A stretch of DNA of 64,000 nt, from positions 7,859 to 71,858 of the forward strand of contig SVGB01000009.1 of NCBI GenBank assembly GCA_015056565.1, written 5' to 3'. Source of the DNA: Butyrivibrio sp. Lineage in GTDB: Bacteria > Bacillota > Clostridia > Lachnospirales > Lachnospiraceae. Every line of letters begins with the position of its first letter. Position 1 is the stretch's first letter. The translations under genes were made by a program, and so were the position numbers. The notes below the pieces were generated by a model, which worked only from the letters and a program-made list of their open reading frames with translations, had not been told where the DNA came from and ran no database searches. Below, piece after piece: positions 15,470-24,198 of this stretch.

Positions 15470-16777
15470 ATGTGGGCTTTTGAGACAAGCTTTTACCAGA
15501 TTTATACTTTGGGATTTTGTGGTGCGCCATTTGAAAATGACGGGAAATTGGAGCATAGGATACTTAAGGTTATAGACTGGATTCCTCACCTTAAAAAGCT
15601 GGGGGTAGGCGCGGTTTTGTTCAATCCTGTGTTTGAGTCGGATACCCACGGATATAATACAAGGGATTATAGGAAGATTGATGTAAGACTTGGCACTAAT
15701 GATGATTTTAAGAAGGTGTGCAAGGCTCTCCACAAAGAGGGCATAAAGGTTGTTCTTGATGGAGTGTTTAATCACGCAGGAAGAGGCTTTTTTGGATTTA
15801 AGGACGTACTGGAGAAAAGGTGGGATTCACCCTATAAAGACTGGTTCAATATAAACTTTGATGGAAACAGCAACTACAATGACGGATTGTGGTACGAAGG
15901 ATGGGAAGGCAACTACGATCTGGTAAAGCTTAATCTCAGAAATCCTGCAGTCACAGATTATCTTATGGAGAGCGTTAAGTTCTGGATCGATGAATTTGGA
16001 ATTGACGGGCTTAGGCTTGATGTTGCTTACTGCGTTGATACATACTTCCTTAAGAGATTAAGATATGAGACAGGTAATTGGAAGGAAGACTTCTTCCTTA
16101 TGGGAGAGATGATCGGAGGAGATTATAACAGGATCATGGGAGATGACACCTGTCATTCTGCCACTAACTATGAGTGCTACAAGGGAATGTTCTCTGCGCT
16201 TAACAGCATGAACCTGTTTGAGATAATCCATTCACTTTTGCGTCAGTTTGGGCCTGAGAACTGGACTTTATACAAAGGAAAGCATCTGTTATCTTTTGTT
16301 GACAATCACGATGTATCAAGGATTGCCAGCACATTGAATAATCCGGCTCATCTTAAGCTCATCTATACTCTTATGTTTGGAATGCCTGGTATTCCAACAA
16401 TCTACTATGGCAGTGAGTGGGGAGAAAAAGCTGACAAGTCCCAGGGAGATCCGGCACTTAGACCTTGCTTCGAAGAGCCACAGTGGAATGAGCTTACTGA
16501 CCATATCGCTGCTTTGTGCAAAGCTCAAAAAGGGGCTTCGTCACTTAACTATGGAGGCTTTAAATCCCTTGTACTTACGAACAGGCAGTGCATTTTTGAA
16601 AGAGAGAGTGCTGATGACAGGGTAATGGTGGTGATCAATGCTGATGAAAATCCTTATCACGCGCACTTTGATGCCAGGGCAGGAAGAGCAAAAGACCTGA
16701 TAACAGGCGCAGAAGTTGATTTTGGCGGAGGACTGGAGATACCAGGGTACACTTCGTATATACTCAGGCCATTTTAA
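15470..16777 (+). CDS. GH13 alpha-amylase-family enzyme, cytoplasmic
   Basis: A 435-residue TIM-barrel protein without a signal peptide. The catalytic triad is visible: nucleophile Asp184 in GLRLDVAY, acid/base Glu213 in LMGEM, and transition-state Asp281 in FVDNHD. The region DGVFNHAGRGFFGF is conserved region I, resembling maltogenic amylase, cyclomaltodextrinase and neopullulanase-like enzymes. It lacks the N-terminal starch-binding domain of that group. It probably degrades imported malto-oligosaccharides. GGAGGG lies 8 bases before ATG. Confidence 0.87.
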   Translation: MWAFETSFYQIYTLGFCGAPFENDGKLEHRILKVIDWIPHLKKLGVGAVLFNPVFESDTHGYNTRDYRKIDVRLGTNDDFKKVCKALHKEGIKVVLDGVFNHAGRGFFGFKDVLEKRWDSPYKDWFNINFDGNSNYNDGLWYEGWEGNYDLVKLNLRNPAVTDYLMESVKFWIDEFGIDGLRLDVAYCVDTYFLKRLRYETGNWKEDFFLMGEMIGGDYNRIMGDDTCHSATNYECYKGMFSALNSMNLFEIIHSLLRQFGPENWTLYKGKHLLSFVDNHDVSRIASTLNNPAHLKLIYTLMFGMPGIPTIYYGSEWGEKADKSQGDPALRPCFEEPQWNELTDHIAALCKAQKGASSLNYGGFKSLVLTNRQCIFERESADDRVMVVINADENPYHAHFDARAGRAKDLITGAEVDFGGGLEIPGYTSYILRPF

Positions 16778-16908
16778 GCGGAATAAAAAGCTCTTTTAGC
16801 CTTACGACAAATATTCATTATTTCTATCTGACAAACCACATTATTCTATTAGTTTCTAATGACCTGATGACATAGAATATTGTTATTCGGATCATGGAGG
16901 GATATAGA

Positions 16909-19368
16909 GTGAAGATCTATTTTGACAAGCTTTACAAGGATGACAGAAAAAAAGAATTATGTGGTATATGTGTTCCACTTAGGAAAGGAGCACTTAACAA
17001 GGACGACATTGACACAGTGACTATCCTGGATGTCGACAGGAAGGTTCCTTCCCAGACGCACATTACGTCCACATGGGAAGATGGATCAGTCCGCTATATT
17101 TATACGCATTTTTTGGCAGATCTTCCAGGTAATGCTAAAAAAGAGCTTCTGATGACCTTTAAGGGCGACAGAGATTTTGAGCTAGTAAAAGGTGCTGCAG
17201 ATAGTGATGCTTTAGACGTTATTTGCGCTAAAAGTGAAGGCGAGAGGATCTTTATAGAAAACGGATCTCTTAAGCTGTCTGTAAAAAACGGATCCCAGGA
17301 TCTTTTTGAGACTTTTTCTTATGGTGAAAAAAGCTTTGATAAGAGCCAGTTTGTGGGACCATTTGTAACAATAGATGGAGAGAGGCTTAAAACAGTCTTT
17401 GACGAGTGGAAGCTTGTAAAAGAAGGTCCTTTATTTTCAGTCCTTCAGGGAAAAGGAAGATGCAGTGGCAGCAAAAATTCCTTTTCAGGTGAAGGCATAA
17501 AGTTTGAAATGCGTATTTCCATTACTGCAGGAAAACCCTGGATGGATATGGGATTTCGCTTCATAAATGCTACTGATGGTGATATAAAACCAGATGATAT
17601 TGTTTTTGCAGTTAAGGCCTTTGGGGCGGAAGATATCTCTTTGGAGAGCCCTGAGTATATCAGCGAGAAGGTGGATTCAACCGGCTGTGGTGATACCAAA
17701 AAGACAGACGTATCAGGTGATATTGTAAAAACAACCGGCATAAAAGACCTTCCAGGATATGACTTTTCAGATAACAGTCAGTCAGATAGTCCAAGAACTA
17801 TTGTTGCAAGCTCCAACTACAGGACTGATTTTGTTATAAGTCAGACTGGCAGTGCGCTGGATAGCACTATAACTGCGGAAAAACTGCAGAAAATTGCCAA
17901 TGAGCATTTTGCTGAAGTGTTCTATGGCACTTATTTTGCTGATCATACGGATCCTTCTGAGAATATCGGAGTCTGCGCTACAGTTTTCCAGGCTTTCCAG
18001 AATTTCCCCAAGGCTGTAAGAAGTGATAAAAACGGAGTTGTGGTATTTCTTTTGCCGGATCAGTACAAAAATGCAGACAAAACAAGTGCTTCTCCTGTGG
18101 TATTTGCATCAGGAATGGCAAGAGAGCAGAGATTTTTGCTAAGCTTCCATGAAGCCAGTATGCCAATATATGAACTTGATAACAGGAGCATCATCTATCA
18201 GATGCCTGACGAGCCATATATTTTGCCAGAAGTCTTTGAAAAAGCAGAAGTTATGCCTGATATCTTTTTGGGATGCGATGAGGCAGATGACGATGTGGAG
18301 ATATCCCTTATTGAAAAAGCTGACGGCCATGCAAGATGCTATGGGATGCTGAATTTTGGTGATGCACCTGACCCCGGATACACGGAGCAGGGCAGGGGAA
18401 ATGGAAATCTTGTCTGGACTAACAATGAGTATGACTATCCCCATGCTATGTATATGATGTATGCAAGAAGCGGCGTAAGGCGCTTTTTAGACTATGCAAA
18501 CGTGGCAGCCTGGCATTGGATGGATGTTGACGTGTGCCATTACTCCAGCAATCCTCTAAGGGTTGGAGGTCAGTGGGAGCACACAAGGCGCCACACAGGC
18601 GGTTCTGAAGGCGCAGCTGGCTCCCAGGGCGAGATGGTCTGCAGCCATGAGTGGGTTGAGGGGCTTATTGACCTCTATCATTTTACAGGGGATGAAAGAG
18701 CCCTTGAAACTGCTATTGGAATTGGCGAAAACGTCTTAAGACTTTTAGATACACCTATGTACCAGGTTGCGGGAGAGAGTAGTGCCAGGGAAACTGGATG
18801 GGCGCTCAGGACTCTGACAGCTCTTTTTGTTGAGACTCACGATGAGAAGTGGCTCTCAAAATGTGAATGGATAGTGTCTCAGTTTAAGGCATGGAACGAG
18901 AGATATGGAGGATGGCTTGCACCCTATACAGACAACACAACCATAAGAGTCGGTTTTATGATCTCTGTGGCAGTGGGCTCTCTTATGCGCTATTACAGGG
19001 TATTTCCTTCTGATGAATTAAAAGAAATGATGGTAAGAGCCATTGATGATCTTATAGACAACTTTATGACTCCTCAGGGCATATTTGTATATAAAGAGCT
19101 TCCAAGTCTTTCAAGAAATGGCACAAATACTCTTTTGCTGGAGGCTATGGCTATTGGATATGAGCTTACCGGTGATGAGAAGTATCTTGACCATGGTAAA
19201 AAGACCTTTAGAAGATCCTACGGTGAATCGCGCTCTTTGTCAGGAAGTAAGCGCATCGTAGAGGATTCTGTCATAGCAGGTCAGGGAGCTCCCAAGAATT
19301 TTGCCCAGAGCTTTTTGCCAATCACCAGTTTTTATGTGAAGTTGGCGAGAGCAAATAAGTTGTTGTGA
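16909..19368 (+). CDS. PL26-like RIFT-barrel / alpha-alpha-toroid polysaccharide lyase
   Basis: About 820 residues, cytoplasmic by lack of a signal peptide. The N-terminal half looks all-beta; the C-terminal half (from about 450) is a helical toroid with NNEYDYPHAMYMMYARSG, AWHWMDVDVCHYSS and GGQWEHTRRHTGG. Such motifs occur in the PcRGLX-type exo-rhamnogalacturonan lyase family (PL26) and relatives. It would trim imported pectic or ulvan-like oligosaccharides from an end. I prefer GTG at 16909 over ATG at 16894: GGAGGG (16896-16901) lies 7 bases before GTG, while nothing resembling a ribosome site precedes the ATG. Confidence 0.65.
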   Translation: MKIYFDKLYKDDRKKELCGICVPLRKGALNKDDIDTVTILDVDRKVPSQTHITSTWEDGSVRYIYTHFLADLPGNAKKELLMTFKGDRDFELVKGAADSDALDVICAKSEGERIFIENGSLKLSVKNGSQDLFETFSYGEKSFDKSQFVGPFVTIDGERLKTVFDEWKLVKEGPLFSVLQGKGRCSGSKNSFSGEGIKFEMRISITAGKPWMDMGFRFINATDGDIKPDDIVFAVKAFGAEDISLESPEYISEKVDSTGCGDTKKTDVSGDIVKTTGIKDLPGYDFSDNSQSDSPRTIVASSNYRTDFVISQTGSALDSTITAEKLQKIANEHFAEVFYGTYFADHTDPSENIGVCATVFQAFQNFPKAVRSDKNGVVVFLLPDQYKNADKTSASPVVFASGMAREQRFLLSFHEASMPIYELDNRSIIYQMPDEPYILPEVFEKAEVMPDIFLGCDEADDDVEISLIEKADGHARCYGMLNFGDAPDPGYTEQGRGNGNLVWTNNEYDYPHAMYMMYARSGVRRFLDYANVAAWHWMDVDVCHYSSNPLRVGGQWEHTRRHTGGSEGAAGSQGEMVCSHEWVEGLIDLYHFTGDERALETAIGIGENVLRLLDTPMYQVAGESSARETGWALRTLTALFVETHDEKWLSKCEWIVSQFKAWNERYGGWLAPYTDNTTIRVGFMISVAVGSLMRYYRVFPSDELKEMMVRAIDDLIDNFMTPQGIFVYKELPSLSRNGTNTLLLEAMAIGYELTGDEKYLDHGKKTFRRSYGESRSLSGSKRIVEDSVIAGQGAPKNFAQSFLPITSFYVKLARANKLL

Positions 19369-19388
19369 CAGAATAATTGTTATATAAT
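19360..19388 (+). promoter_or_regulatory. Promoter of the EAL gene, predicting a leaderless transcript
   Basis: TTGTTG (19360-19365), a 17-base spacer and a perfect TATAAT (19383-19388). The expected transcription start coincides with the ATG at 19395, and no Shine-Dalgarno is present. Confidence 0.55.
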
Positions 19389-19394
19389 CAATTT

Positions 19395-21296
19395 ATGGAA
19401 ATACGTACACCTATTATTGCAATTTTAGTACTGACCATTCTTATGGTGATCTACCTGAGGAAAAACATCCCTCAGGTCTTTTCAACGCGCGTGTTTTTTG
19501 GCTTTCTTATCTCAGTTTGCCTTTGTCTTGTGAGCGAGATCATAGAATGTGCAGTATTTACTCATCTTGATTCGTCCTTTAGGGTTCTTAGAAGGACTAC
19601 GCAGGGCTTTTATGTTGGAACGCTTATTCTGTGCGTTTTCATGATGTCACTGTATGTTTATGCCAAGGTGACTCTTGGAAGGATGATCTCCAAGCTTGCC
19701 ATTGCGCTTATGACGATGCCTGGAATACTGGCCGTTATAGCAGTAATTGTTGGCGAGATATACTACACCAGAAGTGCTTCAGGTCAGTATTACAGCTATG
19801 GACCTGCGGTTCATGTCTGCTACATTGTGGGATTTTGCTATATCATCGTCACTTTGATCTATGTTATAGCAAACAGGAAGAGGATACACTTTGAAGAATT
19901 CAGAGCTATTACAGTGGGGCTCCTGATCTGGCTTGCTCTTGTAACGTTCCAGTATACAGTTCATGGGTTCCAGGTTTCAGCCATCGGGATCATGCTGATG
20001 GCCCTGATCCTTTTTTTGGCTATGGAAAATCCCAAGGAATTCTATGAAAAGAATATGCCAAATATCAGGAACAGAGAAGCTTTTACTCTTACACTGGTTG
20101 AAAAATTTGGTTTTAAACAGAACTTTTTTATAGCCTCAGTTATCTTTACTGGAAGAACCTCTGTCTTATCCGGAGAAGATCGTCAGCGCCTTATTGATCT
20201 GCAGACTATAGTAGCTCAGAAGGCTTCTCTGGATCTTGGAATAGAGGCGTATCTTTCAGACTGGAATGCTCTTTCCTTTGTGATAAAAGAGCCAAAGAAG
20301 GTTGAGGCTCTCATGTCCATGATAGGAAATTACAAGGACAACACCAATAATTACAAGCTGACATATTCAGTTTTGGAGGTTCCAAAGTGCACAGAAAATG
20401 TGGATGAAGCACTTCAGATCCTTTCCTATGTTGCGGGAGAATATGTCTATACCCAGTCAGCCCCTAATCTTGTTATCAACAAGACTATTGTTGACAGGAT
20501 GGTCTACAGGAACAGTGTAGAAGATGTGGTCAGACAGGCTGTCATCGATAAGGCATTTGACGTATATTACCAGCCGATCCTAAGCGTCAAGGAAGGCAGA
20601 TTTACATCAACTGAAGCTCTTGTAAGACTTAGACAACCCAAGTCAGAGAACTACATTTCTCCTGAAGACTTTATCCCTATTGCTGAAAAGTGTGGTCTTA
20701 TCAAGGATATTGACGACCTGGTATTTGAAAAGGTCTGCTCCTTCATCGCAAGGGAAAATCTTTCAAGCTACGGTGTAAAAACAGTAGAAGTCAATCTTTC
20801 TGGTCACGAAGTTGTAGATAAACAGACCTATGCAAGGCTCCTTGGCAAGATGGAGAAATATCACATTCCTCCCAAGTTCATCAACTTTGAGATCACTGAG
20901 ACAGCGTATATAAATAACGATGATACATTCAAAGAAAATGTCCAAAAGCTCAAAGATATGGGAAGTACCTTCTCAATGGACGACTTTGGATCAGGTTATT
21001 CAAACCTTCTTGAGCTTCTTAAGATGGATTACAAGCTTGTTAAGATGGACAAGGAATTTGTCTGGAACTGTCTTGATAAGACAAAACCTGAAAACCAGCG
21101 CATGCTCGAGTATTCGATAAGCTTTCTTAAGGATTATGGACTCCATATTCTTGCGGAAGGTGTAGAAACTGTAGAACAGGCTGAAACTTTGGTTGAAAAA
21201 GGTGTAGAATACTTACAGGGATTTTATTATTCAAGACCGATACCAGAAAACGAATATATTGAGTTTCTTAAGGCACAGAAAGGAGAAAGGCAATGA
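19395..21296 (+). CDS. Membrane-bound EAL-domain c-di-GMP phosphodiesterase
   Basis: A 634-residue protein. About seven membrane helices occupy residues 1-210, a degenerate GGDEF-like region (no GGDEF motif) 215-360, and an EAL domain 375-630. The EAL domain keeps the catalytic set: TEALVRL (Glu407), NLSGHE, FEITETA, DDFGSGYSN, KMDKEF, AEGVET and QGFYYSRP. It should hydrolyse c-di-GMP to pGpG in response to a membrane-side signal. A longer frame exists from TTG at 19377, but it lies across the -10 box, so ATG at 19395 is chosen. The next gene overlaps the stop by 4 bases. Confidence 0.9.
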   Translation: MEIRTPIIAILVLTILMVIYLRKNIPQVFSTRVFFGFLISVCLCLVSEIIECAVFTHLDSSFRVLRRTTQGFYVGTLILCVFMMSLYVYAKVTLGRMISKLAIALMTMPGILAVIAVIVGEIYYTRSASGQYYSYGPAVHVCYIVGFCYIIVTLIYVIANRKRIHFEEFRAITVGLLIWLALVTFQYTVHGFQVSAIGIMLMALILFLAMENPKEFYEKNMPNIRNREAFTLTLVEKFGFKQNFFIASVIFTGRTSVLSGEDRQRLIDLQTIVAQKASLDLGIEAYLSDWNALSFVIKEPKKVEALMSMIGNYKDNTNNYKLTYSVLEVPKCTENVDEALQILSYVAGEYVYTQSAPNLVINKTIVDRMVYRNSVEDVVRQAVIDKAFDVYYQPILSVKEGRFTSTEALVRLRQPKSENYISPEDFIPIAEKCGLIKDIDDLVFEKVCSFIARENLSSYGVKTVEVNLSGHEVVDKQTYARLLGKMEKYHIPPKFINFEITETAYINNDDTFKENVQKLKDMGSTFSMDDFGSGYSNLLELLKMDYKLVKMDKEFVWNCLDKTKPENQRMLEYSISFLKDYGLHILAEGVETVEQAETLVEKGVEYLQGFYYSRPIPENEYIEFLKAQKGERQ

Positions 21297-21730
21297 ACGA
21301 GGCTCTATATGATGCAGTATTTTCTTACGGAGAAAAAAAGATTGATCCATTTGCGCAGTGTTGCGTAGATTTTGACAGGATCATATCAGACATGAGATTG
21401 GTAGGTTATGAGATCAATTCTTTGAATATCGTCCAACAGATAATGCTTGAACAACTTGATGCTCTCCTTAAGATCAAGGGACAGATAATCGAGTCTACCA
21501 TGGATCTTGAAAACAGGGATGAATTCTGCAGGGGGAAATATGGTCTTTCGTTCAAGGATATTGACGCCCTTGACCCAACCCACGACATAGAGTGGGATAT
21601 TAAGAGCGGTCAGGTTATCTTTTTCCTGTCCCACGAGGCAAAACATAAAGAAGAAGCCTATTTCATCCTCTTCAAGAAATCTTTTGACGCCTTCACAAGT
21701 AAGACTGGATTTAATTACATCAGCAACTGA
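21293..21730 (+). CDS. Hypothetical protein coupled to the EAL gene
   Basis: A 145-residue acidic soluble protein, not recognised. It begins in an ATGA overlap with the EAL gene behind GGAGAAAGG, so the two are translationally coupled. No membrane segment or known motif is seen; three cysteines lie in the N-terminal half (QCCVDF and EFCRG). It may act with the EAL protein, for example as an adaptor or effector. Confidence 0.8.
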   Translation: MNEALYDAVFSYGEKKIDPFAQCCVDFDRIISDMRLVGYEINSLNIVQQIMLEQLDALLKIKGQIIESTMDLENRDEFCRGKYGLSFKDIDALDPTHDIEWDIKSGQVIFFLSHEAKHKEEAYFILFKKSFDAFTSKTGFNYISN

Positions 21731-21743
21731 TAAGGATCAAGAG

Positions 21744-22310
21744 ATGATCTTAGAGACTGCAAGACTAATACTAAGAGGCTGGAAAGATGAAGATGCTTCC
21801 AGCCTCTTTAAATATGCCTCCGATAAGAGAGTCGGACCAGCTGCAGGCTGGATTCCCCACAAGGATGAAAATTATTCCAGGGCAGTTATAAGAGTTGTGT
21901 TTTCAGGACCGGAAGTCTACGCTATTTGCTTAAAGGGAAGAGAAGAGGAACCCATAGGAAGCATCAGCTTAACTCTTGAGGGAAGTCCCGAAAGACCACT
22001 TGGTGACAACGAAGCTGAGCTGGGGTACTGGGTAGCAGCTCCCTTCTGGAACCGGGGGATCGCAACAGAAGCGGCAAAAGAGATGATCCGCCACGGCTTT
22101 GAAGACCTTAATCTATCAGGTATCTACTGCGCCTATTTTCAGGGGAACGACAGGAGTAAAAAAGTTCAAGAAAAATGCGGGTTTAAATACCACCACACCA
22201 ATGAATCCCGCAAGGTTCTGATGCTGAAAGAAACTAGGGTTGAGCACATGAATCTGCTCACTTCAGGTGACTGGGAGAACATAAAAAAGTCACACTTTTT
22301 TCAAGATTAA
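21744..22310 (+). CDS. GNAT-family N-acetyltransferase (RimJ/RimL-like)
   Basis: A 189-residue acetyltransferase beginning MILETARLILRGWKDEDA, the typical start of RimJ-type enzymes. The acetyl-CoA region is AELGYWVAAPFWNRGIATEA (about 95-114), followed by NDRSKKVQEKCGFKY. It probably acetylates an N-terminal or side-chain amine; the substrate is unknown. An upstream extension to 21684 is possible but has no better ribosome site. Confidence 0.87.
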   Translation: MILETARLILRGWKDEDASSLFKYASDKRVGPAAGWIPHKDENYSRAVIRVVFSGPEVYAICLKGREEEPIGSISLTLEGSPERPLGDNEAELGYWVAAPFWNRGIATEAAKEMIRHGFEDLNLSGIYCAYFQGNDRSKKVQEKCGFKYHHTNESRKVLMLKETRVEHMNLLTSGDWENIKKSHFFQD

Positions 22311-22364
22311 ATATTACAAAAAAAGTAATATTATGTTATAATCTATACACTGAAAGCGCTTCCA
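22310..22364 (+). promoter_or_regulatory. Promoter of the CarD-like gene with inverted repeat and cre-like site
   Basis: TTACAA (22314-22319), a 17-base spacer and TATAAT (22337-22342). An 8-bp inverted repeat AATATTAC (22310-22317) / GTAATATT (22325-22332) covers the -35 and spacer. TGAAAGCGCTTCCA (22351-22364), just after the expected start, matches the CcpA cre consensus in all but the outermost position. Confidence 0.6.
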
Positions 22365-22405
22365 ATAGGTTGTTTTTTGTTGTTTAAATATATAAGGAGG
22401 AACAT

Positions 22406-22924
22406 ATGTTAAAAATTGGAGAATGCGTAATTTACGGCAGTCACGGTCTGTGCAGCGTTCGTGATATACTGGTTCCGTCTTTCCTTGAGAGGGGAAAAGA
22501 AAAACAGTATTATCAGATGGTTTCCGCGGTAGATGCAGGAAGTGTTCTCTATGTTCCGGTTGATGGTGCAGAAGACAAGATCCGTCAGGTTATAACCAGA
22601 ACTGATGCGGAAGGGCTTATCGACGAAATTGAATTTACACCTGAGCTTGAGCTTCCAGAAGGCAAAAAGGCTGAGCCTGCTATCATGGAAGTCATCAAGA
22701 GGAATGTTGCAGAAGAAATGATGAGTCTTGTTAAGTCTCTTCGCAAGATCAAGGCCACAAGGGAGGCTGAGGGCAAGAAGTTTGCATCCTTAAGCGAAAA
22801 ACATCTTCTTATGGCTGAGAAGCTCTTATATACAGAGCTTGCATTTGCACTTAAAACCGAGAAGGATGACATTAAATCCAAAGTTCTTTCTGAACTTTCA
22901 CAGTTACCACTTGAGACTGCTTAA
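22406..22924 (+). CDS. CarD/CdnL-family transcription regulator
   Basis: A 172-residue protein. Residues 1-60 form the RNA polymerase-interacting Tudor-like domain (MLKIGECVIYGSHGLCSVRD... YYQM), followed by an all-helical C-terminal domain rich in Lys/Arg. CarD-type proteins bind RNAP beta and DNA at the upstream edge of the bubble and tune promoter opening. A strong ribosome site (AAGGAGG) precedes the ATG. A terminator overlaps the stop codon. Confidence 0.85.
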   Translation: MLKIGECVIYGSHGLCSVRDILVPSFLERGKEKQYYQMVSAVDAGSVLYVPVDGAEDKIRQVITRTDAEGLIDEIEFTPELELPEGKKAEPAIMEVIKRNVAEEMMSLVKSLRKIKATREAEGKKFASLSEKHLLMAEKLLYTELAFALKTEKDDIKSKVLSELSQLPLETA

Positions 22925-22940
22925 TGCAGTCTCTTTTTTA
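22913..22940 (+). terminator. Terminator of the CarD-like gene, overlapping its stop codon
   Basis: A perfect 8-bp stem (GAGACTGC/GCAGTCTC) with loop TTAAT is followed by T6. The TAA stop lies in the loop. Confidence 0.9.
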
Positions 22941-22973
22941 TGCTCATAAGTTCCGAAAGCACGCTCTTTTTGG

Positions 22974-23002
22974 TTGCAATAAGGAACTGTCTTTTGTAAA
23001 AT
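22974..23002 (+). promoter_or_regulatory. Promoter of the AlaX-like gene, predicting a leaderless transcript
   Basis: TTGCAA (22974-22979), a 17-base spacer and TAAAAT (22997-23002). The ATG at 23010 is 7 bases after the -10, the expected transcription start, and no Shine-Dalgarno precedes it. Confidence 0.55.
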
Positions 23003-23009
23003 GTAATCT

Positions 23010-24197
23010 ATGGCGAATACTTTAGAGCTTTACTACGAAAGTGCATATTTAAAGGAATTTGATGCCACTGTCTTATCCTGTACCGAGGGCGGCGATGGCT
23101 CTTTTTTTGTGTGTCTTGACAGAACTGCATTTTTCCCTGAGCAGGGAGGACAGAGCTGTGATAAGGGCGTTATCATTGACAGAAACGGCAAAGAACACGC
23201 TGTTAAGTATGTGTCCATACAAGACGGAGTTATCACTCATTGTCTGGACAGCTCTTTTTCTGAAGGGGAATGCGTCCATGGCGTTATAGATTTCACCCAT
23301 AGATTCAGCAACATGCAGCAGCACACTGGAGAACATATTTTTTCAGGAATTGTAAACAGCCGTTTTGGCTATGACAATGTGGGATTTCATTTAAGTGACA
23401 GTGAAGTGACCATGGACTATAATGGGCAACTTACAGAAGAAGATATCAGAGAGGTTGAAACTTTAGTCAATGAAGCCATCTGGGCCAATGTAGAGGTTAT
23501 CTGTTCATTTCCTTCAGATGAAGAGCTTTCTAAAACAGACTACAGGAGTAAAAAAGAGCTGACAGGAGCTATCAGGATAGTTACTATTCCAGGATACGAT
23601 GTCTGCGCATGCTGTGCACCACATGTTTTAAAGACAGGAGAAATTGGCCTTCTTAAAGTGGTGAAGGCTCAGAATTATAAAGGCGGCACAAGAATCAGCA
23701 TTCTTTGTGGCAAGAGAGCCCTTGAATATATTTCATTGGAACATGGCATTGTCGATGACCTTGTAAGGATATTTACAACAAGTCAGGATAATATCATATC
23801 ATCTGTTGAGAAGCTAAAAAGCGAGCTTTCAGCTTGTAAGGGACAGATGGCAGAGCTTCAGAACAGGCTTCTTGATCATGAGATCAGGGAAGTGGACAGT
23901 GAGCTTAAGAATGTCTTTTTGGTAAAAGAAGCCTTTTTAGATCAGAATGTTATAAGAAAAACTGTTAACCTGCTTTCTGCGTCCCATCCAGGTTTTTGCG
24001 GAGTATTTGCTGGTGATGATAAAAATGGATACAGATATATCATAGCATCAGGCACAGACAGTAAGGATGCCAGGCAGCTGCAGAAGGTGCTGAGCCAGGA
24101 GTTTGGTGCAAAGGGCGGCGGAAATAGCCCTATGATCCAGGGAAGCCTTAGTGGCATCGATATAAAGGCAGTAATTAACAGGTGTCAGGAGTTTTAA
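23010..24197 (+). CDS. Alanyl-tRNA editing protein (AlaX type II, with DHHA1-like C-terminus)
   Basis: A 395-residue protein homologous to the editing and C-terminal parts of alanyl-tRNA synthetase, without the aminoacylation core. The zinc/catalytic motifs are HTGEH (about 104-108) and CACCAPH (about 195-201). A coiled-coil stretch (about 255-295) precedes a DHHA1-like domain with the glycine-rich GAKGGGNSPMIQG. It hydrolyses Ser-tRNA(Ala) or Gly-tRNA(Ala) in trans. It is first of a short run with azlCD, which follows after one base. Confidence 0.9.
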   Translation: MANTLELYYESAYLKEFDATVLSCTEGGDGSFFVCLDRTAFFPEQGGQSCDKGVIIDRNGKEHAVKYVSIQDGVITHCLDSSFSEGECVHGVIDFTHRFSNMQQHTGEHIFSGIVNSRFGYDNVGFHLSDSEVTMDYNGQLTEEDIREVETLVNEAIWANVEVICSFPSDEELSKTDYRSKKELTGAIRIVTIPGYDVCACCAPHVLKTGEIGLLKVVKAQNYKGGTRISILCGKRALEYISLEHGIVDDLVRIFTTSQDNIISSVEKLKSELSACKGQMAELQNRLLDHEIREVDSELKNVFLVKEAFLDQNVIRKTVNLLSASHPGFCGVFAGDDKNGYRYIIASGTDSKDARQLQKVLSQEFGAKGGGNSPMIQGSLSGIDIKAVINRCQEF

Positions 24198-24198
24198 T

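Noticed and set aside
15404-15775. Minus-strand 123-codon frame
   Set aside because: It is a shadow of the GH13 gene; the GH13 frame has all catalytic motifs and a strong ribosome site.
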